This document shows, piece after piece, positions 19,660-31,795 of a stretch of 64,000 nucleotides of DNA. The position numbers and the translations under genes were made by a program. The stretch comes from Heloderma charlesbogerti (Eukaryota > Chordata > Lepidosauria > Squamata > Helodermatidae). The stretch spans positions 1-64,000 of the forward strand of contig JANEZZ010000728.1 in assembly GCA_026122225.1 (NCBI GenBank), read 5' to 3'. A model generated the notes under the pieces. It searched no databases. It was not told where the DNA came from and worked only from the letters and a program-made list of their open reading frames with translations. Every line of letters begins with the position of its first letter. The stretch's first letter is position 1.

Positions 19660-21382
19660 ACTAATGAAATACATGTCAGTATTCTTCCACTGTCTTCTAT
19701 ATATTTTCAGAGAGAAATCAAGGAGCACCATTTGACTGTTCGAGTCTGAAAAGTTTCGGACCACAGACACTTAGAGACCACTGCCTCTTGCAGGTCAGCC
19801 ACTAGTACTCTTACACTTGCAGCTGACATTAACAGCCTTACACCAGAGGTTTAGAACCATTTTTTAGGTGGGAGGCTGGGTTGACCCTCACCAGGCACAT
19901 CATAGGCCAGATGACATCCGTGGGCATGGCACCACTTACTAGCATCATATCGGCGGGGGGACTATGCCTGCTGATGTCATCACCCCACCCCCTGTGCCTT
20001 TCCTCCCTGGGAATTCTGTGCCTTCCCCCAATGTGGAAAGGTGACTCAGCTGGCGCTAGAGGCCACACGAAGCTACCCAGCCCACAGTGGGAAGAGCTGC
20101 TGTTGTCCCTGGCACAGGAGTCCAGGACAAGTCCCCAGCTTCAAGTGGCTCCCAGTACCCTCTTGGATGCCAGGTGCCATGCAAAGCTAGCGAGTCCACA
20201 CTGGGAAGAGCAACCGCTCTTCCAAGCTGGCCAAGTTCCTGCTGCCCATATCCCCAACGTTGTTTCCAGTCAGAGATTGGAGATAACAGCAGGAATGTCA
20301 TCTGGAGTATTCCTCCAGGGGTTGGGGGTTAGGAGCCAAGCCCCACGTGGAGACACACTGGGAGGCTCCATAGATCAGGCTGGAGAGCCCAGCAAGGGTG
20401 CAAGGCTAGATTAGGCCCTGGGGGCAGGGGGTTCTGCGCCCCTGACATATGCATTCTCCTCCAAACAGTCAGCCAAATTTTCACAAGATTATAAAGCCAA
20501 TATTTCCACTTAAAATACTTAGCACACCTTTAAGCATCTTTCAACCATCCATGAGCACTGCAGATGTTAATTAATGTTCACAGCACTCCAGTGAGTGAGT
20601 GCAAAACGTTACACCTTGAAGATGAAAAATAGCTCTGTGAAAGGTTAGAATGTGCATTCCCCAGGAGAACACGCTTTGAAAACTCTTCTGCCAAGTGCTG
20701 TGATAGGATGAAGTTCCCCTCCTTCATTTTATGGGTTCTCAATAATCAGAAGAAAAATGACCCCAATGAAGACCAAATGGCCCAACATTTACATTCATAA
20801 ACCTCAGCGAATATCAATTACATTATTAAATATTACACAAAACATTCTTCTGCTTCTCCTGCTGTCATTTACTGTACAAATTGGCCCATTATGGAGCCAC
20901 CCACTCTGAGATACTATCAGGGCCCTTCATTAAGGTGCCATGACTGAAATAAGGAAGCTGTCACTGGACAGAAAATGATGGGTTGTGTGCACCATAAATC
21001 ACCATTTAACCCATAATAGCCTTCAGCTGCGGTCCTAGCCATGACATTTATTTCATTTCTGAAGACATTTAGTGCCATTTATGCTAAAAAGTTTGCACAC
21101 TCTGGTTTATTAGTATGGAGATACTGAAGGAGGTGGTGATAAGGCCCTGGGGAACCCTGAGCTTCCTCTCCACACACCCACCCATGCCACTGCCTTCCCA
21201 CATCCTGACATGTCCTGCCATGTAACAATCATTTCTACAAGCAGTGTCTACTACGGTACCTTTTCTTTTAAAAGACAGGAAAGTAGTTTCCACAAAAAGA
21301 AGGCAGATTGAAAGCTGGTTTATATGATACAATAAAGAAAGGATAACATCAGAACAACAGAATAATGTGTGTATGTGTATGT
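19660..21382. other. unassigned intergenic DNA
   Basis: There is no recognisable gene or element. A GC-richer part (19.9-20.4 kb) holds several short open frames on both strands with no family resemblance. 20.4-21.3 kb is A/T-rich and looks non-repetitive. Confidence 0.4.
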
Positions 21383-21383
21383 G

Positions 21384-21425
<42 letters not shown>

Positions 21426-21461
21426 CAGACAGACACATTATTTTGTGTGTGTGTGTATATA

Positions 21462-21498
<37 letters not shown>
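21383..21498. repeat. compound microsatellite (GATA)n (GACA)n (GT)n (TA)n
   Basis: About ten GATA units run to 21424, then GACA units, then GT-rich and TA-rich runs up to 21498. A separate (TG)n lies at 21826-21846. Confidence 0.97.
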
Positions 21499-21969
21499 AG
21501 GATTCACAACCCTCAGCCTGCAGACTGCATGAACCCCCCCCCATGTTATTTCTGGAACCCTGTGATGCCGAAATTGCTGCCACTGCTGAAATTACCACCA
21601 AATTTACGTCTGCCACTACCACAATTACTGCTGCTTTAGTCTGATTTTTACTCTGTCCTGCAGTGGCATATTTGTCTGCCCCTTTATGCAGCCAATTTTG
21701 CTTATGAGTGCAGACACACATACACTTGTATGGCTCCTGTCCCCAAATTAATAATGCACGTAGCCCTTGGGGCCAAAAAGGATATGCACTTCTGATAAAC
21801 ATGTGTATGTGCGTGCACGCAATACATGTGTGTGTGTGTGTGTGTATGCACATATATAAATATGCACTTATTATATGCTCTTATTATGTATATATGCATC
21901 ATTATCACACAAAGATAATAAATATGCATAAGGTCACAAAGAAAGGCTCGTGGTGGCATGGTGAAATAC

Positions 21970-22608
21970 TAGGGATGTACGAAATTACTTACCTGTTTCG
22001 TTTGTACATCCGCGGTGGGGGGGGAGGTGCTCCGTCCCTCCCCCCGAAATCCTCGACGGCCGGCTCCACTCCATGGTGACTCCGTGGAGCCGCCGGCCGG
22101 GGCAGCCTGCAACAACATCTGGCCGCTGCTGGGCTGTGCAGGGACACAAATGGCAGCCGCCGTAGCCACCGCCATTTGCGTCCCCTTTTTTTGCCGTGAT
22201 AGGCTACGCAAATATTTACGTAGCCCATCACGGCAAAAAAAAAAAAAGGAATGCAAATGGCGGTGGCTACGGCGGCTGCCATTTGCGTTCCCTTTTTAGC
22301 CGTGATAGGCTACGTAAATACGTAGCCTTTCACAGCCTCCGCAGGGACGCAAATGGCATCCCTGCATTAGCCGTGATAGGCTACGTATTTACGTAGTCTA
22401 TCATGGCTAAAATGGTGAAGCGAATGGCGGCCGCAGATGCGGCCGCCATTCACAAAGCAGCGCGAACAGCAGCAGGTGAGTGCTCCGTTTCACGCACCTT
22501 TCACGGGGTGGGGGGCGGGGGGCTTCATTTTGCTATGGGTTTCGGGGGGCCGAATGCACTGGCATTCGGCTTCACCGAGATCTGTGGCGGAATTCTCCAC
22601 CATCCCTA
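21970..22608. mobile_element. palindromic hAT-type non-autonomous element, copy 3 (inverted)
   Basis: It is flanked by a perfect 8-bp duplication TGAAATAC (21962-21969 and 22609-22616). It begins TAGGGATGTACGAAA, the reverse of the right end of copy 1, so it lies in the opposite orientation. It has three TACGTA-type hairpin cores (near 22204, 22310 and 22381; the last two have shortened loops) between ATGGCGG/CCGCCAT hairpins. Donor-like ACTTACC is at 21987-21993 and GGTGAGT at 22475-22481, both facing outward. A shorter derivative of the family. Confidence 0.94.
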
Positions 22609-22639
22609 TGAAATACAGCTGATCAACATGATGGGTAAT

Positions 22640-23447
22640 TAGGGATGGAAGAATCTGTCAGTTTTGGTTTCTCTCAGTTTCTCATTTTTCCCAGTCAAGT
22701 TCCATTCATCTTGAACTTTGTTGGTTCATCCCAAGTTTTGAGAATTTTTAGAAGACGATGGTATGAAAATTAGTAACCATTTTTGTGTGCATTTCTCCTA
22801 ATACATGCATTTTGGGATGCTTTATTTTTTTTTTTTGCCTGATACGCACATTTGTTGCAAGCAATTTTCCAGATATAATGCATTTGTGAATGTTTTCCCT
22901 AATGTACAGAATTCTGTAGACATTTTTTGATTGGAGACCTCCATTACACAATTTGGAGAAATGCAGATTTTGAAGGCTAACTGAATTTTGGTTCATTTAG
23001 TGGTTCAAAAGTGCAAACTTAGGCAAGTTCACATTAAACTGCAAACTGATCTAATTTCTAGGGATGGGAGAACCAGGGATGGACAAGCTCACTGAAATTT
23101 TCTGAACTTGACTTCAGAGCTTTATTTGGCTCATTCCCATTTTCAGTTGTGACATGTTTTTCAATTCATTCGAATGGAAAAGTGCACATTTCGGCGTGCA
23201 TTTCTCCCATTGACTAAAGTGTAAAAATGTGCATATATATACATATATAGAGACCCCATTTCAAAGTGCACATTTAAAAATCAACAACACATTTTTCTAA
23301 TGTGAATTCAAGTTCAGGAAGGTGCTAACATTTTTCAGAAAAATGCACTACTGTTTGTGTTTGGGGCTGTGACCAAGGCAAGTTTGGATGATTTGTGAAT
23401 TGAGACAAAATTCTCATACATCGCTACTAATTTCTCCCCCATCCCTA
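22640..23447. mobile_element. A/T-rich, TAGGGATGG-ended degenerate repeat(s)
   Basis: TAGGGATGGAAGAA occurs at 22640 and TAGGGATGGGAGAA at 23059. The right edge reads AATTTCTCCCCCATCCCTA (to 23447), the inverse of the second start. The interior has repeated TGCATTTCTCC-like motifs. The ends suggest one or two old hAT-type MITEs of a family related to those at 25.5 and 29.1 kb, but I cannot find a convincing 8-bp duplication. Confidence 0.5.
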
Positions 23448-24430
23448 TGAGTGGCTGTTTCTGAATGGTTAATAATCACACAGTGACAGCCACTATGTAA
23501 GATAATGTGAAGCATCCCAGCCATATTCCACCATCGTCATGAGCTCTTTGATACTTTCTAAGCAAGAAGCCAGACAGTTTTTGACCTAGAGATACCTTAG
23601 GAATTTGGCAAGTAATTATTGACACTGTTATGACACTGTTATGTTAACCATTCCCCCCCATTCCCCCCCACCCCCACCCCCACTGAGATGGTTAAAATGT
23701 TGTTAAATAATAAACATAATATTTTATTTTTTAAAAAACAAATGTTTGATTCTACCTTAAAATAAGATACACCAGGGAAAATCAAGTCTTTACCAACAGC
23801 TCTCTCTCTTTCACGGCACACCTTAGCTATGCTACTAAGAGAGCAATCCCATAGCCGCTAGACAGTGTCCAGAGGGCCATAGGATTTTCAGGTTCCTGGG
23901 AACTGAGCTCGGAGCCAGGGATCTGTGCTTGGTTCCCAGAAACTGTGCTCTCCACCCCTTGTCCCACTGCCCCATAGGCAGCATGATTCTCGCCAGTCTC
24001 GGCATTTGGAAATGGAGCATGGAGAGGGCAGAAAGGGGGCGTTCCCAGGGACGAGGAGGGGAGGAGACTGTGGAAGCCTCTTTACGAGGCTTCCTATGTG
24101 CTGCACAGCCTCCCCCTCACTCCGACACCACCCCGCTAGACAGCCGAAATTACGCATCTAGCCAAAAATGCAGGGCAGCTGAAGCACAGAGGAGAATATT
24201 CCCACCATGCTCTGTCCACCCTGCACTGCATAGGTATCAGCCTCCAAGTTTGGAGGATGCCATCTATCGCCACAGGACTGTACTCTAAAAGTCCACTTCC
24301 AGGTCAGGGTAAGAGCCTCCAAGACTCCATTCTCTAAGCACAAGTGTTCATTCACAAAACAGGGACGGTGACTAGCATGGCCTCTTATGGCCATATACCT
24401 GGCCAGCCAAAGCCTGCCTAGCAGGTAATT
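23448..24430. other. unassigned intergenic DNA
   Basis: A C-rich run lies near 23648-23682. A GC-richer segment at 23.88-24.2 kb has overlapping short frames on both strands and no family resemblance. I see no gene. Confidence 0.4.
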
Positions 24431-24434
24431 TCTT

Positions 24435-24900
24435 CTCAAATAAGAACCTAAGAAGGAGAGCCCTGCTGAATCAGACTGAAGGCCCATCTAGCTCAGCGTT
24501 CTGTTGACACAGCGGCCAACCAGATGCCCATGTGAAGTGTGCAAAGCAGGACATGAGCACAACTATAGCACCCTCTTCTTCATGATCCTTAGCAATTAGT
24601 GTACACAGGCCAGATACTGGAGGCCATATACAGCCATCACGATGAGTAGCCATTGATAGCCTTATACGTCATGAATTTGTCTGAACCCCCTTTAAAGCTG
24701 TCAAGTTGGTGGCCATCACTGCATCAAGGAAGTGTTTCTGGATCGGTAAATTATGACCTTCTACCCTCTGGGACATGGGCTAATAATAGCCCTGTATTTC
24801 ATAGTAAATGCAGGAGGCATGGCTCGTGAGAAGCCACTCTGGGCATCTTACTGATGGACACACAAGAAGAAGTTTCCCATCTCCCTTGGAGGCAAATGCT
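24435..24900 (-). mobile_element. CR1-type LINE 3' end
   Basis: AAGAACCTAAGAAGGAGAGC, then CCCATCTAGCTCAGCGTTCTG, GTAGCCATTGATAGCCTTAT and AAGTTGGTGGCCATCACTGC are the antisense of the CR1 3' part seen in plus orientation at 41.3-42.2 kb (GGCTATCAGTGGCTACTA, GGCCACCAATTTGGA). This is the end of the RT C-terminal coding region and the 3' UTR, old and diverged. Confidence 0.75.
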
Positions 24901-25515
24901 GATCAGGAGCCCATTTCAGTGTAAGTCCTGAAGTGTTCAATGTTGGGATGTATCAGCAGAAGCAGCACATCCACTTCACCCCCTGGCTAGAGACTCTTGC
25001 AAGAACATCGAATTAAAAGTGTCTCTTAAGGGTGCTTAAGGGTGAATATAGGTACAGCAGTTTTAGCCAGATGATGCATCCAGATTTGAGGAGAAAGAGA
25101 AAATCTGTTTCTAGAGAACAAAACATTTTTTTCCTAGCTGGAAACAAAAGAGAAAAGAGCAGATGGATATTAACAACAGAATAAATGTAAGTTATATGAT
25201 GTCTGATACAATATTTTACAATTTTTCCATCACTCATCCCACTCTCTTTTAAAGGGAAAGACAATCCTATTACTCTGAAATAAAGCAAATACCAGCACAT
25301 AAAATACAAGCAGCAGCCCACACAAATCCCACCAACATGCATGAAGGACCAGGCATTGTTTGCTTTAGAGGATGTTCCTTTGGGCTGTGTATGACTTCTG
25401 AGAGTTACACTGCACATCCGAGTTATAAAGCAACCCTTTTTTACTCCAGTTCCCCCCCACCCCGGCAAGCCTTCTCCCACATACCATTCAGTGGAGACAG
25501 GCCAAAAATCTCAGT
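24901..25515. other. unassigned intergenic DNA
   Basis: A minus-strand frame at 25013-25480 (155 codons) has a hydrophobic middle but no homologue I recognise. Its codons look random, and I take it as chance. Confidence 0.4.
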
Positions 25516-25516
25516 A

Positions 25517-25927
25517 GTAGGAATGGACAAATCAGTCTGTATCTGGTCCATGTCAGTTTCTTATATAATCAACCATAAGTCCATCTGTCCATCACTGCAT
25601 TGATTTGTGATGTGGGTGTTTTTTTTAAAGGGAAAATGCATTTATTTTTGTATTCAACTTTCCCTAAGATATGCTTTTTCTATGCAGCATGTCCTAATAT
25701 AACATTTTTGATTGCAACTGCCCATAATAAATGCTATTTTGTCTGCAACTTTCCCCAATATATGCATTTTTGTAGAAAACTTTTGAGCCCCAAACTCCAC
25801 AACATTCGGAGAAGCATGCAGTCCAAAGAATAACTGGGTTCTGATCTGCACAGGAATCTAGAATGGATGAATTAGGAAGATTTTCTTAAAAATAAGGACC
25901 CAGCTGAAATCTCCCCCATCTCTATTC
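25517..25927. mobile_element. degenerate A/T-rich MITE-like repeat
   Basis: The left edge TAGGAATGGAC and right edge CTCCCCCATCTCTATTCC are approximate inverses. The interior has three TATGCATTTTT-type motifs, as in the repeat at 22.7 kb. Diverged; class uncertain. Confidence 0.4.
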
Positions 25928-25984
25928 CATGGTAATGCACATGCAAGTCTCGGGATCTGTCCCCAGGCATCTCCTATTTAAGAA

Positions 25985-26070
25985 ATAATCTTAGGTAAAA
26001 GGCGATGCAAAACTCTGCCGGAGAGACATTGGAAGCTGCTGCCAGGTCAGAGTAAATACCCTTGGGCTAG
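25985..26070 (+). mobile_element. fragment of tRNA-derived SINE (3' part)
   Basis: TTGGAAGCTGCTGCCAGGTCAG and the following bases match the body of the SINE at 36.87 kb (GAGAGCTGCTGCCAGTCAG). The tRNA-like head is missing. Confidence 0.45.
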
Positions 26071-26599
26071 ATCAGGGGTAGGCAACGTGGTGCCCATGGA
26101 CACCAATGCAGCCTCAGACACCTTTTGTGAACCCACCAAGGTGCCCTCTCCCTCTCCCACGCACACACTTAAAAAAAAAAAATCTTTCTAGCAGTTGGGA
26201 TGGCTGTGAAATAGGTTTCTGTTGGTGCTGCAAACTGCAGATTCAAAGGAGTTGTTTAGAGTATTGAAACTCAGTCCCCACCTCTGCCTTGTACTCAGTC
26301 TTTTCAGTAGGTCACTTGTCCTTTGCCATGCCTCCCGTGGCAGCCGTGGCAGGTACCAGTGCAGAGAAGGCCCACCTCTGTGTTGCTGCCGAGCTGAAAT
26401 TCGTAGGCCGCAGCACAGACAACAGGGCCTTCTCTGAAGATCGTAGTGTCCTGGGGGTTCTGCTGTGTGGAATTACCAACACATCGGCCCCAGCAAACCA
26501 TGTGTTGATAACCCAAAGAATGGATTACTCTCCCACTTTTTTCTTCTTCTTTCTTTTTATAAATGTTGTTGCTGTTGTTGTTGAAATTTCATAATAAGA

Positions 26600-27180
26600 A
26601 ATGATTAAAAGAAAAGAATGAATTACTGCAATGCACTCTATGGGAGGCTTTCCTTGAGCTAGTGCAGAATTCAATAATTAGGTTGCTGAGTGGGTCAGCC
26701 GCCTACCCTGAGCATGTCACATCTTCACTCAGAGTGCACTGGCTGCCAAGATATTGCAAGGCCAGGTTCAAAATGCTGTTATTGACATGTAAGGCCCGAC
26801 ACAACTTGGGACCAGGCTACCTGAGGGAGCGCGTTGTCCCATATCAACCTGCACACTGAAATCCACGGACCAGGGCTTCCTGGTTGTCCTGTTGCCTGCA
26901 CAGGCATGATGGCAACCAGGGTGAGGGACTTTTCTGTTGTGGCACCCCGCCTTTCAAATCTGGCCCCCTGCGGCACATCAGCTGCCACCCTTGATGGGGT
27001 TTAGATGCCCATTGAAAGCTTATCTGTATACCCAGGAAACAGCTGATTTTAACACCTAGCTGGTAGATTTTCTTTGTTGCTGTTTTTATCTTTGTTGTTT
27101 TAGTGCATTTTATACACTGTAATGTGATTTGATAATGAAGGTCAGTATATAAATATTTTAAATAAATAAACAAACATGTC
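26600..27180 (+). mobile_element. L2-type LINE 3' end
   Basis: Plus-strand codons at 26662-26859 read IIRLLSG, LRVHWLPRYCKARFKML and GPGYLRERVVPYQP, the same C-terminal block as the L2 at 4.6-4.9 kb. Further codons (TRVRDFSVVAPRLSN-like) run to about 26990, then a 3' UTR ends in TATAAATATTTTAAATAAATAAA. The element is 5'-truncated. Confidence 0.85.
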
Positions 27181-29235
27181 CCCCTAATTAATGCCCCTCT
27201 AGTCCTTAATCTAAATATGCCTGGCCTTTGGAATGACATTCAGACTATGCAGATTTGATGTGAGAGAAGAATTTTAGACATTTCCCCTCCCCATTAAGTC
27301 CCCAATTGATGCTTTATTATTCATATCTTCCTTGCACACCAGGTACACTTAGAGATGACACACACACACACACACCCCAGCCCTGGCATCGCAAAGGAAA
27401 GCACCATCCTCAGCTGAAACAGATTATTTTTGACAATTTCAGCCAGCCTTCCTATGTCAAATTGACGTAGTCCCCCCCCCCAGCTTGGATTTTGTAGTTA
27501 AGCAATCAGCACAGCAGTGATCAATAACCATGTGCATTTGCGGCTGCCTGTCTGGCAAAACAGAATGCATCCCCGAGGGGTTCTGGGGGAAGTTTTTAAA
27601 GTAAATGATGTTGCTACAAGACCATTAACTGACAGAGCGCATGCGGTTAATTGATGTTGAGGAGTATCTGAGTTACCAGAAGCATCCCTTTCAAACTCCG
27701 CTTGGTATGGTGTGCAAAGGAGACTTCTTAATGAATGACACCGGCAATTTAAGAAACACCCACAGCAGGAGTACTAAAGAGCCAGTTATTAACACATTAA
27801 AAAAATGGCTTTGATGCCAGCAACATTTTTTTTCCTGTCAAGGGTGGGAGATTTATAATTACTAGCAAAGGTTTGATTGCAGACATTTCAGCATGAAAAT
27901 GGTGAAATTTAGTTGGGTTTAGCAAAATGCATTTATTTTTGAGTGTGTCTGTATGTATGTGTGTACATGCTCACGCACACGCACACGGACACACTTAACA
28001 CCTTCACAAGAACTCAAGGTGTTCCCTGTCCCTGTTTCTTCACAGGAACAAAAAGTGTTATTTTTACAGTACTGTTATTAGCTCTGCCTGGAGCAGTGTT
28101 TTGAATACTGGAGTGCAAACAACTCTTGTGTTTTGTTTTGTTTTTCTTATTTTCTTTTAATTTTTTTTAAAGTTTACATTTTACTCTGTTGACATGTAAA
28201 ATGAAGAACAGCAAAATTTAATTCCAAATTCTCCAAACGCCATTTTTAGTCTATGTCACGTTGCAGTAGTTAATCAAGTTACCTCTGGGCTTAAAACATA
28301 CATGGAGACTGTTCAAAGCCCCCTTTGGAACTTTCACCCAAATTCTCCTGACGAGAAGTTATAAAGAAAAGAAGAAATTGAAAGTAAGTCAGGAAAATGA
28401 AATCCAGCATACACAAAAGCAAGATTGCAAGAAAGGTGTGGTGTAAAACACAGGATCTCGTGAATAAGCCTTTTCATGTCCAAAAGCTTCCAGGTGACTG
28501 TACCAGCTCCCCATTGACAGCTACTCCAACTCTTAACCTGCACACACTCCACCTCTATTGAAGAAAGCCAGGTGCAGATGAAAAGAGAGCAGGTGAGTGG
28601 ATAGCAAAAGCTGACACAGGGCTGGAAGATTTTTCTTCTGCCCAACCTATCTGGGAAGAGATGGACTTACCCAAGCATCAGCATTGACCCTGCACAATCC
28701 ACACAAACATCAACCAGAGATCTTTCACCAGTTTATATTCCCAAAGTCATCAACCATACCAGTTTTCTTAATGTGCAAGAACTCTTGCTTAAGTCACTCT
28801 CTTATATATCATACTTTTAAACTTCCTGGCCCTTGGATGAGCTGTACTTTATGACAGGATTTTGCAAAAGGAATTCAGGCTGTCTTTTAATTTTATTTTG
28901 GAATGTATATGCCTAAGATTTCTGAGAATAGTTAAAAGGGGGATTATAGTTTTGGTTGGGATCAGTAGTGATGGGTGGATTATAGAAAGGGACCCCTTGG
29001 ACGTAGGGAATCATGTCCTTTCTAATATGGCCTGCTTACAAAATGGGGGAAATAGCAACATATATACAGTAGTTATATAGTTGCCTTTTGTGGAAAACAG
29101 CAGCTACTGAGAAGAAAGCCTGCGGGGCACATTAGGGTACGCATGGATGCACCAGTCTATATCCTGTCCATGTCAATTTTGAGTATGTTCATTCATAACT
29201 TAATTTCATCCTAATAGGTTAATTTGAACTTACCT
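27181..29235. other. unassigned, apparently non-repetitive DNA
   Basis: Apart from (AC)n at 27358-27375, no mobile element is evident. 27.48-27.95 kb and 28.0-28.6 kb have balanced composition and no element hallmark, so they are candidates for conserved non-coding sequence. I cannot test conservation here. Confidence 0.4.
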
Positions 29236-29640
29236 GCATGGTACTGGAATATATGGTCTGTGGAGATATCACAAAAATTAACTCATGATTTCCTTTTGAT
29301 TCAAGGAAAGACAGAACTGCTAGCATTTTATGCCATATGGAGGAGTTTTATTCAACATACATCACAACTGGATTTACAACAATATGAGCATCTGGACATT
29401 ATAACAATTAAATGAAGATTATACAGCACACTTATTATTATTATTGTATTCATTGTTATATTAATTGTCTTACTAAGTTTCTGGTAACAACCGGTTGTGC
29501 CCCAGTTGTTAGGGGACTGTTCTCAGGGGTTTTTCATTGTTATGTTGTCTTTAGGGGGCGGGTCGTTCTGCTTCTTTTTGTTTTCTACATATATAATTTT
29601 ACAAATATTTTATTTTTAATTTTTTAAATAACTCCATTTC
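29236..29640 (+). mobile_element. L1-type LINE 3'-end fragment
   Basis: The frame 29224-29415 ends with a W-x-S-containing, charged segment (YAIWRSFIQ...) and is followed by a long T-rich stretch without repeats. This is the pattern of the L1 ORF2 end plus 3' UTR at 9.6-12.1 kb. The resemblance is weak and the call tentative. It appears to interrupt an older A/T-rich repeat at 29.13-29.96 kb. Confidence 0.4.
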
Positions 29641-29994
29641 ATTCTGTTTCTGCATTAATCTGTAATTGTTTAAAATCTGCATAAAATCCATATATAAATA
29701 TGTATGTAAATATTTGATCATAAAATAGACATTTCTAAATGTATCTCATCAAAATGTACAGATTTCTATATATATTTTATCATAAAATATGAATATCTAA
29801 ACACATTACAGTTTGTTTTTTGAGCTGAGAGCTGCAGTACGACATTTGGAGAGGTGCAAAGGATGTTTATGTTCTGATCCACACAGTCTGAGAGGTGTAG
29901 ATCAGGTCAGTTCACATTGGAATGCACAAGATCCAATTTCTGGGGGATTCCTACATGAGACCCACTAGCCCTGGGTTGCCCACCCTACTTTAGC

Positions 29995-30185
29995 CTTTAA
30001 ATTGAACCTTGAATTGAAGCTGGAAACAAACAGGCAACCAATGGAGATCACAAAGGCCCAGAGTAATATACTTCATCTAGCCGGTATACTTCATCTATAC
30101 TGCTGTTTGGGGCAGAATTTGGAGCAGTTCAATTATGTGGACCCTTTTCAAGGACACTCCCCAGTGAAGCATGTTACTTAGGAGC
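29995..30185 (-). mobile_element. L2-type LINE fragment
   Basis: TTGAAGCTGGAAACAAACAGG, CCAATGGAGATCACAAAGGC and AGGACACTCCCCAGTGAAGC match the antisense L2 segment at 31.6-31.8 kb. Confidence 0.7.
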
Positions 30186-30194
30186 ATAGGAACG

Positions 30195-30445
30195 TAGGAA
30201 GCATGTTACTTAGGAGCACAGGAAGCTGCCTCAGGAGCATAGGAAGCATTTTACTTAGGAGCACAGGAATATAGGAAGCCAAACCCTTTCTCCACCTAGC
30301 CCAGTATTATCGACACTGACGGGCAGCAGCTCTCCAGGGTTTCAGGAAGGATTCTTTCCTTACCCTACCTAGAGAGGCCAGGGATTGAACCTGGGACTTT
30401 CTGCATGCAAAGCAGGGGCTCTACCACACTGGGCTATGGCCCTTT
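30195..30445 (-). mobile_element. tRNA-derived SINE (tRNA-Ala-like head)
   Basis: Read on the minus strand, it starts GGGCCATAGCCCAGTGTGGT, followed by AGAGCCCCTGCTTTGCATGC and GGTTCAATCCC (B box). This tRNA-like head leads into the SINE body (CTGGAGAGCTGCTGCCC). The 3' end, GGAAGCTGCCT, is present together with three partial repeats of an AGGAGCA(C/T)AGGAA unit at 30.18-30.27 kb. Confidence 0.75.
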
Positions 30446-30882
30446 CACTTATATATGCAAGTGAAGCATGTTATATAGGAAAGAAATCTGTAGTTGCCTA
30501 GTAACACATGGACCTAGTTTCACTTGGATTTATTATTTAATGTATATGTGTATGCATGACTTTTACAAAACACCGTACAAGCAGGTTACAAGTATTCATG
30601 CTCAGTGGTCACGTATTGCACGTGGGTCTGTTTGATATCTGCCACTGCACGTGTTCTTCCCACAGGCTCCATAAGGTGACTTTTGTATTCACCTCTTCAT
30701 TATATCTCTGTGTAAGTGTTATGGAAGAATGAAAGACAGAAATAGATTCTGATATGTTCTCACTTTGAAAAGCAATTGAGCCATTCTGTCGTTTCATACG
30801 CAGTCCACAAGTGTTTGCAGGGGTTCAGAAGAGCACTGGCTTCTTCGTTAAAAAGTCTCGTGAACAGCTGCAACTTAGTTTA

Positions 30883-31165
30883 GGGCACAATCCTATGCAT
30901 GCTTAGACAGGAAGCTGTGTTGCTTGGAAGTCACATCATTTTTCATTCTGCATGGGTCAGTTTTCTGGGAAAATGAACAACAGAGGAGGGGTATTCTATG
31001 TTATACAAGAAAAGGACAGCAGCTAAACTCACATCCATTTCCTCACCTACTCTAACTTTGGAATAAAGAATGATGTTGAACAAAAACAAAGGCATATTTT
31101 CAGTAATCAAACTTGCTGGGAGTCGCAGGACTTTTTCCTGTCTGAAGATGCACAGGGTTGCACCC
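30883..31165. mobile_element. piggyBac-like MITE with enlarged interior
   Basis: The left end GGGCACAATCCTATGCATGC with TTAGACAGG pairs with the right end CCTGTCTGAAGATGCACAGG ending TTGCACCC. These are the inverted ends of the MITE at 42.34 kb. Here the middle is longer (about 280 bp total instead of 136), through insertion or a different interior. Flanking TTAA is not preserved. Confidence 0.55.
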
Positions 31166-31339
31166 TTGCTGATTGATCGCTGATTGAACTCCCTCCCCCC
31201 ACCACTACTCTTTCCAAAGGTTCATTCAAAGTGGCAAACAACAAATAAAAAGGCAATAATCAAAGTATCAGTGTAATCCACTTGAAAAACTAGCAACAAA
31301 AAACAGTCAGCCAAAAAATGGGAGTACCCATCAGCTTTC

Positions 31340-31795
31340 CTTCAACTTCCATTAAAGGATGGCCTAAAAACCCAGGGCGTAAAGAAACAGCAGAATGAAA
31401 AGAAAGAGCGTCCAGCGGGCTTCCTTGGGAAGGGTGTTCTGCAGTGTTGGCAACGTAACTGAAAAGGCCTTGCCTCTCCTACTCACCTGGTGCACCTCAG
31501 TTGACAGAGGACCTTCGGTGTACATCACCAAGTTGGACCTCCGGTGTACACATCACAGCGCAAAGGGGGGTCATTAAGGCCCCAAGCCCAAGCCCCAAAC
31601 CATGTAAGCCTTTAAACTGAGCCTTGAATTGAGGCTGGAAACAAATCTGTGACCAATGAAGATCACAAAGGACCAGAGCAATATGCTTCATCTAGCCAGC
31701 CCTAGGCAGCAGTCTGGTGGCCGAATTTGGACCAAGTAGTTTCTGGATACTTTTCAAGGGCAGCCCCAAACGAGGCATGTTACATCTGGGGTGAT
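31340..31795 (-). mobile_element. L2-type LINE fragment
   Basis: Antisense L2 C-terminal and 3' region: CTTGGGAAGGGTGTTCTGC, AAGGCCTTGCCTCTCC, then CTTTAAACTGAGCCTTGAATT, GGCAGCAGTCTGGTGGCCG and GGGCAGCCCCAAACGAGGC. The order is the same as in the L2 at 4.58-4.95 kb. An ACCTTCGGTGTACATCACC / ACCTCCGGTGTACACATCAC near-repeat at 31510 is a local duplication. Confidence 0.78.

Noticed and set aside
19881..20414. 177-codon plus-strand frame in a GC-rich patch
   Set aside because: Opposing and shifted frames of similar length exist over the same bases. The translation is low-complexity Pro/Ser/Leu with no family resemblance.
21320..21853. 177-codon frame full of His-Thr and Tyr-Leu-Ser repeats
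   Set aside because: It is a translation of the GATA/GT/TA microsatellite.
22640..23447. A single clean hAT element spanning both TAGGGATGG motifs
   Set aside because: The 8 bases outside the ends (TGGGTAAT and TGAGTGGC) do not match, and an internal TAGGGATGG at 23059 suggests two decayed units. Kept only as a low-confidence repeat.
25013..25480. 155-codon minus-strand frame with hydrophobic stretches
   Set aside because: It has no recognisable domain or supporting splice or promoter context, and it overlaps an unrelated plus-strand frame. Likely chance.
30340..30440. tRNA gene (minus strand) at the tRNA-Ala-like sequence
   Set aside because: The A box and stem are decayed and the sequence continues into a SINE body that recurs at 36.9, 51.4 and 55.5 kb, so it is a SINE head.
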